A stretch of DNA of 64,000 nt from Epithemia pelagica (GCA_946965045.2 OX337237.1:3224001-3288000), one strand, 5' to 3'. Shown: positions 40,490 through 50,364, counted from the first letter of the stretch. Made by a program: numbers and translations. The notes: a model not told the origin generated them from the letters alone.

Positions 40490-42967
40490 CTCCCCACAAT
40501 TCGTCGAGTGAGGATTGTTATTTTCCTTTGTCGTTCTTGTGATTGTTTCCATTCCAGAAGAAGAAGAAGGTCTTGAACATCGTCTAGCATGTGGAGAATT
40601 TCCAATGTTTGCCGTGAACATCTTCTGGATTGGTGTATAAAAACGTCTGAGGCAGTTGATAATAAATCCATCATTCTTGAGTGTAAAGTTGTTGCAGATA
40701 CCTTCAGAGCTCTTCTCCCCGGGTGCTTTCTTCATCCAAACATTGGGAATTGCTTTACTTGGTGACAAATCCATATCAAGAAAGACATCAAATAAACAGT
40801 CATGTTGACGTTCTCCTGACAAATTGAATCCATTTGAGGTCTTGTAGTAGGTAACCAAGGTGTGACATAATTCCTTGAGTTCTTGTCTTGCGACTATCAA
40901 GGTCTTCTCCCCAGCTAAAGCTTTCAGGTTGCATGCATTTCCAATGTATGCTCTCCATATATCCATATCATTGAGAGGCCCAAGGTAGATGGTAGTATGG
41001 AAGTTGCAAAAGGAAATAGCACATGGACAGATTGCCTCAACTGGTTCTTTGGTAAAATGTTCACACGTGACGAGAAGTGCCTTGCATCTATCATCATGTT
41101 TCACACGATAGACTTGAATCTTGTTGTGATACTCTTCTTGTGCATCTAACATTTTCCCAAGATGGACTTGAACTTGATCATGATCCTTCAATGTCTTGAG
41201 TGATTGAATCTGTGAGGGTCCAAAATTGGTAGTGTCTTGCCACTTGTTTTTGCCATGTTGCTTGTCTAAAACAATTGCTTCTTTGTGTGTCTGTGGAACG
41301 TGTGGGTAACCAAACTTGTACTTGACAAAAAGACTGAGTTGCTTGATTCTTGACTGCTGTTTAGCAGCTTGAATGAGGCATTCACTGATCTTGACAAAAT
41401 GCTTGAAATGCTTCCATCCAAGTTCATTCAGTAGGTCATGTTTCTTGCCATAGACAATGGTTATGGTGGGTGTTGGAGGCTCAAAGATCATCTCCCCAGT
41501 CTCCCAATCAACAAGTTCATTCCAGCGACTTCCTTTGTAGTCAGGGTTGTTATTACTGCTTGAAGGTCCTTGATGTATGACAACATCTCTGAATTGGAAA
41601 ACAACATCTTCAGTTGCCTGTTCCTGGTTGTCCTGTCCATTGTATTCCACAAGTTGACTGCATGAGATCACCTTCTTGTCAATATTGGAATTGTGTTTGC
41701 AGAAAATGTACTTCTTGATACATGCTTCTTGCTTGAAAGCGTCTTGTTCTAAATTGACGTGTTGGATTATACATGCTTGTTGTTGCTCCCCATTTCCCTC
41801 TGCTGGTTTGTAAGGAAACGCTTGTCCAAAAATTTTGTCGCAGTTCTTGATCGTAGGCATTTGTGCGGATGGATCTTCACCTTTGCTACAAATGAAAACG
41901 GTGTCAGCTTGCTTGTCATTGGGTTTATTTGGAAGTGACTCCTCCCCTGAAGAGGCATCCGGACAAAGATAGGGTGCATAAGATTCGGTACAGGAGAAGA
42001 CCTTGTCGCAGAGAAGGAAGAAAAGGGGTTGGGAAAAATTGGGAGGGCGACCATTGAGGATCTGAAGAGGAAGATGACCAGAAACGTTTATGATGACGTA
42101 AGGCATCTTCTTAACGGTAGGATAACGCTTCTCAGTCCTCATGTTGTGATGTTGATGGTACAGTTTGGAACAAGAGTCTCCAATAAGGTGTGAGGAGAAG
42201 GAAGGTGTATCAGGTCCATGATCGTAAGGTAAATCCAAAAGGTGAGTGAGGTTACAGACATCACGATCAGTGTACTCCCCATAATTGTCATTGTCATATG
42301 GGTGATGCGTCGTACTACCATCAGTGTTGACTTGTTGCCAGTTAGAAGCACTGTCAGGTGATGAGGCAGGATGCAAATGATCTAAAACACCAGGATCCCA
42401 GATGTCAGGTGACGTGAAGATGATTTGGGGTAATGTGTCCATGTCATCATCTCTGGGGATACCAAGGGAGTGGATGTATGATAATCCATTTTTGCTGTGA
42501 AGAGGGATAGCACGTCTACCAAGTATAGTGATGCATTGTTTGCCATCAACTTTAGCAGATCTGTCCATGTCGTCATCAGAAGGAACACCCAAATACTGAA
42601 TATAGGCAAGACCATCCTTGATACAGAGAGGTAAAGCACGTCCATCAAGAGTAGTGATGCGTTGCTTCCCATCCACCTTGATAGAACGTTCATCCACAGA
42701 TAGTCCATAATGTTCTAATTGGCAAGGCGCATGTATAGACTGTCCTTTTCCATAGTATGCATATTCGTTGAAGATGCCGACGATTGGCCCGTCATTAGTT
42801 TCAAATTTGGCAGCACAAGTGACAATAGGGAGACCAGTAAGCTCATGGTTGTCGATTCCCACAGTCGTGATGTTACGACCTGTCTTGGAAAGGATACGCA
42901 TATCAGCTCCGGCTAAACCACCATTGGCACCGCGATCGATGAGTTGATTCCCAGTATAGGTTGACTT
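40397..42967 (-). CDS. Element 2 protease/RT-derived frame
   Basis: Open from just after the Gag TGA (42968-42970), in the same frame, to 40397, inside the 3' LTR; the first ATG is at 42901. It begins with a protease: LIDRGANGGLAG supplies the catalytic Asp. FNEYAYYGKGQSIHAP and DGKQRITTLDGRALPL-IKDGLAYI follow, and about 44 residues of this are repeated in tandem (second unit DGKQCITILGRRAIPL). Later parts align by eye with the copia RT start (WNELVDWETGE; NKWQDT; VKHDDRCKALLVT). In the palm, however, the usual TDIGNAYLEA reads RAYIGNACNLKA, losing the Asp, and no YVDD follows IPNVWMKK. No integrase triad is visible between protease and RT. Staying open for over 850 codons without catalytic residues is odd. 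Confidence 0.7.
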   Translation of the reverse strand, partial: KSTYTGNQLIDRGANGGLAGADMRILSKTGRNITTVGIDNHELTGLPIVTCAAKFETNDGPIVGIFNEYAYYGKGQSIHAPCQLEHYGLSVDERSIKVDGKQRITTLDGRALPLCIKDGLAYIQYLGVPSDDDMDRSAKVDGKQCITILGRRAIPLHSKNGLSYIHSLGIPRDDDMDTLPQIIFTSPDIWDPGVLDHLHPASSPDSASNWQQVNTDGSTTHHPYDNDNYGEYTDRDVCNLTHLLDLPYDHGPDTPSFSSHLIGDSCSKLYHQHHNMRTEKRYPTVKKMPYVIINVSGHLPLQILNGRPPNFSQPLFFLLCDKVFSCTESYAPYLCPDASSGEESLPNKPNDKQADTVFICSKGEDPSAQMPTIKNCDKIFGQAFPYKPAEGNGEQQQACIIQHVNLEQDAFKQEACIKKYIFCKHNSNIDKKVISCSQLVEYNGQDNQEQATEDVVFQFRDVVIHQGPSSSNNNPDYKGSRWNELVDWETGEMIFEPPTPTITIVYGKKHDLLNELGWKHFKHFVKISECLIQAAKQQSRIKQLSLFVKYKFGYPHVPQTHKEAIVLDKQHGKNKWQDTTNFGPSQIQSLKTLKDHDQVQVHLGKMLDAQEEYHNKIQVYRVKHDDRCKALLVTCEHFTKEPVEAICPCAISFCNFHTTIYLGPLNDMDIWRAYIGNACNLKALAGEKTLIVARQELKELCHTLVTYYKTSNGFNLSGERQHDCLFDVFLDMDLSPSKAIPNVWMKKAPGEKSSEGICNNFTLKNDGFIINCLRRFYTPIQKMFTANIGNSPHARRCSRPSSSSGMETITRTTKENNNPHSTNCGEWQNSHQQLGCGGIYNSSTDASILWHPMTFS

Positions 42968-44650
42968 TCAAGAGAACATGTACTGAGCCATGTGGATCTT
43001 CTGCTTGTGCTCTTTCTGTTTGAAACTAACTTTCTTACTCGTCTTGGATGCGGCATTGGATAGAACATTAGACAAATCAGAAGCTGGATGATTGAGGTCG
43101 GTTGACGTCATTGCTTGATGGATGAGATGGGTGGCTGGATCGGAATCATCCTGCGGATATGTGAGGTTGTCCAGGTCGTCGAAAACATCTTGACCGGGGT
43201 CAGGATCAGGTTCAGGATCAATGTCAAGGGAGTGTTGCTGTACGTTTCTTGGACTTGGAGTAGGAGCTTGCACGTTCTTGTTATACTCAACAATCACCTT
43301 GCGAGCATCCTCAGGAAGTTTAAACCATAGGTCACGAGGAAGACTGGCTTTTGGAGATGCCGTGTTGTCATCTTGGACGTTGGTATTGTTTATCTGATAT
43401 GCATTGTCTTCCTGAAGAGATCCCTCAATATCATGTTGTGTTTCGTGTTGCTCGTGTTGCTTGACACTACGACGACGACCAGTTGCAGAAGATTGCGTGA
43501 CTTGATCATGGTCATATGCTGCGTCCATCAAAATGGAGAAGTACGACTGATAACATAAAGACTTTGCTCCAGACTTCGTGTTGACGACGTTGTCCAAGAT
43601 TTTAACTCTGCGAAGGTCAGGTACCTTCTCGACAGCTTGCATAAGAAACGTCATCCTGGTGTGATCAGGTATGCGATCAGAGAGATCAACAAGGTTATCG
43701 AGTAAACGTAGTTTGTCTTGGAAATGAAGCAAGAATTGACGTGATGATCCACGCCATGTATCATCGAGGCGAAGGTTGGAGATGTAATTGGTTAATCGTA
43801 GGACCTCTCGTTTTGCTAAGTCTGACTTCGTATACAATGTGTGAAGCTTCTGTAACACTGCTCGTGCGTCTTCATCATGTTCATGTTTGCGAACATAAGC
43901 TCTTCCTTGATCAGTCTGGATGATGCGCACAAGGACGGAGTATAGGAAGATTTGTTGCTCTTGGAAAAGTTCTGTTGCATACGTATCATTCGTCGGCGGC
44001 TTGTATCGGAAGTCAAGAACATTAGATAAACCTTGGGCTTTTGCTGTGGTCTTGAAAGTCCTCCAGAACGTGTCGTAGTATCGTTCATCCTTGAATGTTT
44101 CATATGCCATAGCGTCACGCTTGGTTCCCTTCTTGAATGCGGTTAGGTCCAGTTGGGACTGTGATGCAGCAGAAGTAGTACTAAACGATTTGGGTGACGT
44201 CGAATGGGATGGAGATTTCATAGGTGATACTGGGTCAGTGATAGGACTTCCAGAGCGAAAGTCAGTGTTTATCCTCCATAGATCAAATTCTGCCTTGGTC
44301 AGATTCATCCAGGTTGCCTTGGAAGGTATACCCTGAATGTCGATACTCGTTTGTCGGAACCAATGGGCAAGCAACTTGATCTGCTGGCTTGTATTGACAT
44401 GTAGGTCGTGCATTTGTTTTCCTGACTTGTATTTTGTCATACTATCCATGTTCTTCTCAGGGTCAATCGCCATATGTTCAATGATACTAAGGATATCATC
44501 AAAAGCATGATGGTGCATCCATTTCACGAGTACATCGACCCTTTCCTTGGAAAAGTTGAACAACACCTGAGTAATATGATCAAAGACTTCTTGATCAGAT
44601 ATACTTTGATTGGGGTTGAACTCTGATGTGGTCGGTGTAGTTGGTTCCAT
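42968..44650 (-). CDS. Element 2 Gag-like protein
   Basis: 560 residues from the ATG at 44650. It has the helical core seen in diatom copia Gag: YDTFWRTFKTTAKAQGLSNVLDF, then YKPPTNDTYATELFQEQQIFLYSVLVRIIQTDQGRAYVRKHE. This is followed by DARAVLQKLHTLYTKSDLAKREVLRLTNYISNLRLDDTWRGSSRQFLLHFQDKLR. No CCHC knuckle is visible. The end reads KVSFKQKEHKQKIHMAQYMFS and then TGA, after which the same frame continues into the protease. A stop between Gag and Pol in one frame could be passed by readthrough, as in some retroelements, to set the Gag:Pol ratio; that is inference. Confidence 0.8.
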   Translation of the reverse strand: MEPTTPTTSEFNPNQSISDQEVFDHITQVLFNFSKERVDVLVKWMHHHAFDDILSIIEHMAIDPEKNMDSMTKYKSGKQMHDLHVNTSQQIKLLAHWFRQTSIDIQGIPSKATWMNLTKAEFDLWRINTDFRSGSPITDPVSPMKSPSHSTSPKSFSTTSAASQSQLDLTAFKKGTKRDAMAYETFKDERYYDTFWRTFKTTAKAQGLSNVLDFRYKPPTNDTYATELFQEQQIFLYSVLVRIIQTDQGRAYVRKHEHDEDARAVLQKLHTLYTKSDLAKREVLRLTNYISNLRLDDTWRGSSRQFLLHFQDKLRLLDNLVDLSDRIPDHTRMTFLMQAVEKVPDLRRVKILDNVVNTKSGAKSLCYQSYFSILMDAAYDHDQVTQSSATGRRRSVKQHEQHETQHDIEGSLQEDNAYQINNTNVQDDNTASPKASLPRDLWFKLPEDARKVIVEYNKNVQAPTPSPRNVQQHSLDIDPEPDPDPGQDVFDDLDNLTYPQDDSDPATHLIHQAMTSTDLNHPASDLSNVLSNAASKTSKKVSFKQKEHKQKIHMAQYMFS

Positions 44651-44728
44651 GATTGCTTGACTTGGTGATAAGATATGTTGATATGTGTCCTGTGATGTCT
44701 TAGTCGAAAACTTTAGTTATGTTTTGTA

Positions 44729-44832
44729 ACCCGGATGTGTGGTGTGCCTTGCGAACCCGGATGTGCCACGTGTGTGCCACGTATGAAGTACCCGGATGTG
44801 TGTTGTGATGTCCAAAAGGTAACCCGGATGTG
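44729..44832. promoter_or_regulatory. Four ACCCGGATGTG repeats in element 2 leader
   Basis: Exact 11-mers at 44729-44739, 44755-44765, 44790-44800 and 44822-44832, spaced 26, 35 and 32 bases. Possible binding sites in the 5' untranslated region. A fifth, inverted copy lies at 46914-46924, upstream of the host gene. Confidence 0.6.
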
Positions 44833-45226
44833 CGGAACTTGGTTTTGTCTCCGGTTTGGTGTGAAAACTACTTAAAGTTATTTATTCTTGGTCACTTCCA
44901 GACTCGTTGCGGTGATCGAGTTGATCCGGAGATTCAGTAACAGAAGGCGGCTTCTTCGTCGTACTCGTAGTAGTCCTCAACAAAAGTGGTTCACTGGTTG
45001 GATGAGTATTGGGAAGGTAGTTGTACGGAGTCCTGGTGCAGCTTGAGGTCCTGGAATAGGAGAGGGTTGGTGACCCTAGCCTTAGCTAGGCTGGCCCTGT
45101 TGATGGGTTGAGTAGCTTTGTCCTCTAACTCTTGTTTGTTGTGGTAGCTCAATCTGTAACGGGTGTTGATGGGTAAGTAAGGTTTCAATTGCAACTGCAG
45201 GGAAATAAGCATTGAGACTGTTAATC

Positions 45227-45935
45227 TAGTAGAGATTCATCAATACACGCTCTAGAAGAGCCACAATCGATTACCAACTGATACCAAGGTTCTCCACGGG
45301 TCAGAGAACAAAGGAAACCCAAGGTTTCTATCGTAGGGATAGTCAGGACACTGAAGACGTGATGATATGGTAATGTTAATGATTGTGAGCTTTAGGACTA
45401 CGGTGTGTGTGTGGGTGTGCAGGTCTGGTCAGGGTGCATGACTGATATATTCATGGCGCTGACAGGACTGGTATGGTTGGAGTAGACATGGATATTGTGT
45501 ATTGGAAGTATATGCACTTGTATATCATATACCAATGCCAACAGCTCTTGCTTTGTCATGATATAGGTAGTTTCCTTGGCGCGTTGCTGTTTGCATTCTT
45601 TGATTTGTGGGAATAGAGATATGGTCTCGCGTGATCGTGATTCGTGCTTCGGTTACTTAGTCCGTTGGGCTAAGTCGTGGAGGTGCGTACTCGGATATTG
45701 ATTGCGCGCGCTTGAGAATAATGGGTGCGCACGTGTTGGGCCATAATTAATATCCGATCGGTCGCTCATAACGCATGCATTGCGAGCATGCCTTGGCCGA
45801 AATTAAAAGGTCTGCGAGCATGCCGTCATTCTTTTCTCACTTTTACGAAAATGTCATCGGATGCCATAAAATACTAGCATCAGTCGATGAGTTGTAGATT
45901 CCACCACAACCTAGTTGTTGGTGAGAATTCTGCCA
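45227..45935 (-). repeat. 5' LTR of element 2
   Basis: 709 bp, identical to 39781-40489. Confidence 0.93.
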
Positions 45936-45940
45936 CCCTT
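45936..45940. repeat. Target-site duplication (CCCTT), right
   Basis: Matches 39776-39780. Confidence 0.85.
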
Positions 45941-46623
45941 GTTGTTGTTTCTTGGAGAGTAATGCGATGCTGATTTCCAATCACCAGTATGGTAACGGTG
46001 GTGGCCCTGTCATGGATGGTGTTGTCTTCGTAGAGTCCTTGGAACCAAACGAGATTCGCGAAAAAGAGAAACAACAGGGCATACGCCCCTAGTCTATCCA
46101 CTGTGGGGTATTTCAGGTGGAGCGTCAGCAACCATTGAACCACAATCAAGAGAATATGACATATAGCAATGTAACCTCGTGTCCACGAAAAGAATAAAAC
46201 TCGAAGCGAAAGGACATTTCCCAGAAAGAGGAGTAACAGGGCCAACACCCAATACACCTCGTGGGCCAGTGTTCCATCCAAGTGGAGAGCAATGAAAATG
46301 GGTCCGCTCCAAAGAGCTACGCCAAACAGAAACCACTGGCACACGATCTTGCAAGGGTTTTGCGGTCGTTCTATTATTGGGTTTCCCGGTTGCGGCTGTT
46401 GTGGCTCGTGATTCTGCTGCTGCTGTTCCTCCTTTGGGTCCTCGTTTAACGTTTCTTCAGCTGCTACTACACCAAGGCTTTCCGGATCCTTTTCTCCTGG
46501 TCGTACCATGTTGCTCAAGTCGCTTCTTGGTGGTTCTTGTGGATGCTTTGTTGTTGTCGTCGGGGATGGTGGTCCCTCTTTCCTGTGGTGGTGGTGGTTG
46601 TTGTTGGGGGACACGAGTGCCAT
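45936..46623 (-). pseudogene. TMEM185-like gene, N-terminal half, split by element 2
   Basis: First 229 codons of the interrupted gene, ATG at 46623. A Pro/Gln/Glu-rich cytosolic N-terminus (about 1-90) precedes membrane segments at about 92-113, 123-146, 150-170 and 179-196. The family signature LHLDG lies at 113-117. The frame runs NQHRITLQETTT then, across the repaired junction, RGEWMGHLLL. The intact paralog has the same sequence of segments here (ALKLDG...; RRLILIGCVVLLAQ). As it stands the frame runs into the LTR and stops after about 19 foreign residues. Confidence 0.8.
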
Positions 46624-47553
46624 GGTCTTGGTATTCCGAGGTTCGTTGTTGACTGCTGTGACGATTGGTCCACGCCATTAAGAGAAACGCATGATGATTC
46701 GTTCCGCAATCAGTATCCAAGAGTTTCCAACATTCGACACCACCAGACATCATCATCATCATCATCATCAAAACATGCACCAACCAATCGGATTGGCGAG
46801 CAGGGGCCATAACGAACATCGATCCGTTGATTCCTCCATCAGGCTGTTCCTTGACTTTCCCGAAACGAAAACTGAAACGTGACACGTCATCATTTTACAT
46901 CATCTTGACGTCACACATCCGGGTATTATTGGTTTTCAACTTTCGGGCTTCCGAAAGTTGGTACCAACTTTCGTAAACCTTAGTGCTCTTACGAAAGTTG
47001 AAATCACATTAGGGATATTAGTTCCCATTGCTAGTGTACCATTTGCCTACAGTTTCGAATCAGTCAGACAGGCGTTCGACATGGCATGCAGGCGTTGAAC
47101 TCCAACGGTCGGTGCATCCTCTGTCCGTTTGCATTGTTTCAGCATACTTTGGTTTCGTTGAGCTCAAGGACGGCATTTCGCGCCAAAACAAGAAAATATG
47201 ATGTGACAACACGATTCAGTTTTCGTTTCGGAAAGCTAAAAAGGAACAGCCTCATGACTCATGACCCAGGATGCGCATCTCGTCCGCTGCTGTCGTCGAT
47301 GGGTCGCGTTTGACCCTGAGACGGAGGGAAGGTCGGACGGAGCCAGGCGGTCGCTGTTGGGTAGGTCTATAGATCGCGCTTGAGTCACTTGAAAGGAAGT
47401 CGTGTTTGCCGTTTGAGTCGTGTGTGGCGGTCTCGATCGCGAAGATGGTGGGAATCACGGTGTTGCGGCTGCTGGTTTGATGTGGTTCTGTTGTTGTTCG
47501 TTGACAACTTTTGTGATTCGTTCCTCCTAAATCAACTTTCCATCACCACCATC
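46624..47553. promoter_or_regulatory. Divergent promoter region with CRE and CAACTTTCG motifs
   Basis: No gene. A perfect CRE palindrome TGACGTCA lies at 46906-46913. CAACTTTCG occurs four times in alternating orientation (46937, 46952, 46965, 46992), forming two adjacent inverted pairs. It separates the broken TMEM185-like gene from VTA1. Confidence 0.5.
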
Positions 47554-48750
47554 ATGTCATCCACACCACCGACAACAACGACGCCCTTGTCGATTCCTCC
47601 CGAACTCAAGGCGATTACGCCCTTTGTCCGTCGCGCCGAAGAATTGGACAAGGAATCGTCATCGACTAATAGCAGTCGTCCGGAATCCCGATTGGTGGCC
47701 TATTATTGTCGTCAATATGCCGTCCGTCAAGGCATTGCGCTAGCGCAAGGCCATGCGGCCGCCACGGCGTGTTTGGGAACCTTGCTCCAACTCTTGGAAA
47801 CGGAAAAACCCCACATGGACACCTTTACGCGGCCCGAAGCGGAATTTGTTTGTCGACAATTTGCCTATGGTGTCTTTGACAAGGCCGATGGCGACGATCG
47901 CAGTGGCCAGGCCACCAAAACCACGGCCAAGACGTTTTATACGGCCGCCAGCTTTTTGCAAATGCTGCAACAATTTTATCCCGAATCGAACGAGGAAGCC
48001 ACCGACGAACAAACCACTCATATGCAAGAAGATAAAAAACGAGCCTTGTATGCCAAATGGAAAGCGACGGACATTCTCAAGGCACTCAAAGAGGGTCGGA
48101 CACCGCAAGCGGGGGGATATGGAGAACAAGAACCCGATCTTCCAGATGACGAAGAAGAAAAAGACGACAAAAAAGACTCCACCACACCGGCCACACAACC
48201 AACCAGCACTCCGGAACCCAGTACGACTCCTACTAGTACTAGTACTCCAGCCGTAGTGCCACCACCACCAACGACAGACGACGTGCTGCCACCTCCCCCA
48301 GCCTATCCCATGCCGCCACCACCGGCAGCAGTCGACTCGAAACCAACCGCACCGGAACCCAACCAGGTGGAAACCGTCTTTCGTGATGACGACGACGACA
48401 ATGACGACGATGACGAAGAGGGTACCGAAGTGGTGAGTGACTTGCCTCCTTCGTATCCTGGAGGAGCGAATGCCTTTCCCCCACCGGCACCAACGCATTC
48501 CTTGCCCCCCGTTGTCGTGGCTCCACCACCACCAGCACCACCAGCGAAAAAGCCAACGTCCAATAATAGTAGTAGTGGTGGTTGGTTTGGGGGCGGTCGT
48601 TCCAACCGGAAAAAGATTTCGCACAAAAAGGCTCACATTACCGATGCGACGGAATTGACGCGGTTTGCCATGGCGGCCTTGGAAGACAAGCAACCCGAAT
48701 TGGCGGCCGAACGATTGCAACAAGCCTTGGATGCCCTATATCAAGGATAG
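47554..48750 (+). CDS. VTA1: VTA1/LIP5 homolog, ESCRT-III/VPS4 regulator
   Basis: 398 residues; the ATG at 47554 (MSSTPPTTTT) precedes the conserved start. Residues about 14-160 form the N-terminal MIT-like domain: IPPELKAITPFVRRAEELDKE, RLVAYYCRQYAVRQGIAL, LLQLLETEK, FVCRQFAYGVFDKAD, TAKTFYTAASFLQML. KRALYAKWKATDILKALKEGR follows. A Pro/Thr/Asp-rich linker (about 200-345) leads to the C-terminal dimerisation helices (about 359-398: AHITDATELTRFAMAALEDKQPELAAERLQQALDALYQG). In yeast and animals VTA1 binds and stimulates the AAA ATPase VPS4 and ESCRT-III at endosomes. The domain order is complete and I expect a working protein. Confidence 0.92.
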   Translation: MSSTPPTTTTPLSIPPELKAITPFVRRAEELDKESSSTNSSRPESRLVAYYCRQYAVRQGIALAQGHAAATACLGTLLQLLETEKPHMDTFTRPEAEFVCRQFAYGVFDKADGDDRSGQATKTTAKTFYTAASFLQMLQQFYPESNEEATDEQTTHMQEDKKRALYAKWKATDILKALKEGRTPQAGGYGEQEPDLPDDEEEKDDKKDSTTPATQPTSTPEPSTTPTSTSTPAVVPPPPTTDDVLPPPPAYPMPPPPAAVDSKPTAPEPNQVETVFRDDDDDNDDDDEEGTEVVSDLPPSYPGGANAFPPPAPTHSLPPVVVAPPPPAPPAKKPTSNNSSSGGWFGGGRSNRKKISHKKAHITDATELTRFAMAALEDKQPELAAERLQQALDALYQG

Positions 48751-49455
48751 ATACTGAAATAATGACTCTTACAACAAATAAATGTGAAGCATTAGGAGGA
48801 ATGATAGAGAGCATTTGTGTAGAGAGAGTTTGTGTCCCATAGTGTGGAAAGACAGACGGACTAGTATACTTGAGAGATAGAGAGCATGCTGTTTGTTCCA
48901 TAGATCTTTGGAGATTTGTTGTTGTTGGTGGTGGTTTCTGAGTCGTCCAACAAGGTAACTTTGGACGATTGTGATTGCCGTCCATGGCGGTGTCTGTCCA
49001 ATCTACCTGCCTCTAGTATTCTAGTTTGTATATAGAAAAAGGGAAAACATTGTTTGATGTGGTATTGCCTCTCTCTAATAGGAGCACAGAGTCGTTTGCT
49101 ATGGTCGTCCTTGGTGCGTTTGGAACCAACCAAACAAGCAAACAAACATAGATACCGTTCCACAACAGGAGAACATGGCACTTGTCGAATCAATGTCTTT
49201 GTTCCGTTTTGTGGTTGTTGTTGTTGTTGTGAGACTCCACAACAGCAGCTGCCCATTGACTCGCGGACTGCATCCGTGTTGGTGCGTGTCACGAATGGCC
49301 CTTTTTGGTTGGCAGTCATCTCCCAGCCATGGCAGTGTGTCATGAGAGAGCGGACGAGCCTCTTGGCAGCTGTCGTTCCTTGACGAGCAAGTCCTTGGTA
49401 GAAAGGGCAAAAACTAGTGAACTCGAGCTTCCCGTTGTACCAACCAACCAACTCT
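48751..49455. other. Convergent intergenic region
   Basis: 3' flanks of VTA1 and the next WYT-family gene. No supported gene. Confidence 0.5.
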
Positions 49456-50364
49456 TTAGAATGAGGATGATGACGCCAAGGTGTGCGCCAAGACGAGTGC
49501 AAATCGTTCTTCGGCCAACTGTTGTTGCTGCTTCTTGTGTTTGGAAGCATGATTGCGTGCCAAGGACGACAAAAAGTTGCGTCCTTGATCTTGGTCTTGC
49601 TGCTGTTGTTGTTTGCGACGTACCAAGGACAGTAGAATGCGTTCCAATCCCAAGACGGTCCATTTCTCTTCGTCTTCGTCGTCAGTGTCTTGTGGGAGGG
49701 CCGTCGAACCTTGCGTGTCCTCGTCGTCATTGGAGTGCGAGCTCCAGGAATTCTTGCGGCGTTTGCGGCGCAACGAGTCGGAAAGGCGACGACTGCTGCT
49801 ATTGGAAGCAACGTCGTCGGCATCGTGATAGAGGACGCGTTGTAAATTGTGCGACAAGAGCTTGGGAACGATATCGGTTGCCGTAGTAGTAGTAGTGCTG
49901 CCACCATGACTGAGATTGCGCCGACACTGCGTGTCGAGTCGCGACAATAATTTCAAACAGTTCGTGGCATGTTTCTTGTGTCGCACCAACAAGTGCGTCG
50001 CATCGCGGACCATTTGAGATTGAAAATACACAATATCGTGTGCGGTATACCAAATTTCCGAATCGCAATAGTCCTCGCGATCCAATTCGGCCTCGACCTG
50101 TTGGGTCCGTGTCAAATCAAAGTGGACGGCCGAGCGCTTGTTGCCCGCAGGACTTTGTTGTCTGTCCTTTGCAGTAGTGTGTTGTTGTGATGGTGCATGC
50201 GCAAAGGGCCATTTGGTTCGGCGATGGACCTCCTTGTCGTTGGAAGCAGAACTGGTGGAGGAGACGGTGGTTTCCGTGTCATCCTCCGTGTAGTCGTAGT
50301 GATTCTTGTCTGAGGGATGATTCCGTTGCGTTTGGGGGGACAATGAAGGATGAATGCGAAACAT
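49456..50364 (-). CDS. WYT/LGLE-family protein, apparently intact
   Basis: 302 residues, ATG at 50364. The Ser/Thr/His-rich N-terminus leads to AVHFDLTRTQQVE (VRF position, about 85), then EIWYTAHDIVYFQSQMVRDATHLLVRHKKHATNCLKLLSRLD (about 110-150). An acidic, Ser/Arg-rich region precedes WTVLGLERILLSLVRRKQQQQ (about 235-255) and a helical end (AEERFALVLAHTLASSS). The order VHF/VRF - WYTxxE - LGLE(R/H) - basic helix - helical terminus is shared with genes at 51299 and 53974, and in part with those at 16821 and 13886. I know of no function for such proteins. This is the cleanest copy in the window. Confidence 0.7.
   Translation of the reverse strand: MFRIHPSLSPQTQRNHPSDKNHYDYTEDDTETTVSSTSSASNDKEVHRRTKWPFAHAPSQQHTTAKDRQQSPAGNKRSAVHFDLTRTQQVEAELDREDYCDSEIWYTAHDIVYFQSQMVRDATHLLVRHKKHATNCLKLLSRLDTQCRRNLSHGGSTTTTTATDIVPKLLSHNLQRVLYHDADDVASNSSSRRLSDSLRRKRRKNSWSSHSNDDEDTQGSTALPQDTDDEDEEKWTVLGLERILLSLVRRKQQQQQDQDQGRNFLSSLARNHASKHKKQQQQLAEERFALVLAHTLASSSSF

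Larger units (their letters stand above)
39781..45935 (-). mobile_element. LTR retrotransposon 2 (copia-like), catalytic domains degenerate
   Basis: 6155 bp on the minus strand, with 709-bp LTRs (39781-40489 and 45227-45935) in which I see no difference at all. Internal frames encode a diatom copia-type Gag, then after one in-frame TGA a protease and an RT-like region. No integrase DDE triad and no YxDD are seen. A purine tract (GGGGAG) abuts the 3' LTR at 40490-40497. LTRs run TGGCAG...CTACTA on the coding strand. The 576-bp leader between 5' LTR and Gag holds four ACCCGGATGTG units. Confidence 0.9.

Noticed and set aside
48861-49907. 348-codon minus-strand frame
   Set aside because: Overlaps the better supported WYT-family gene in another frame and has no recognisable parts.
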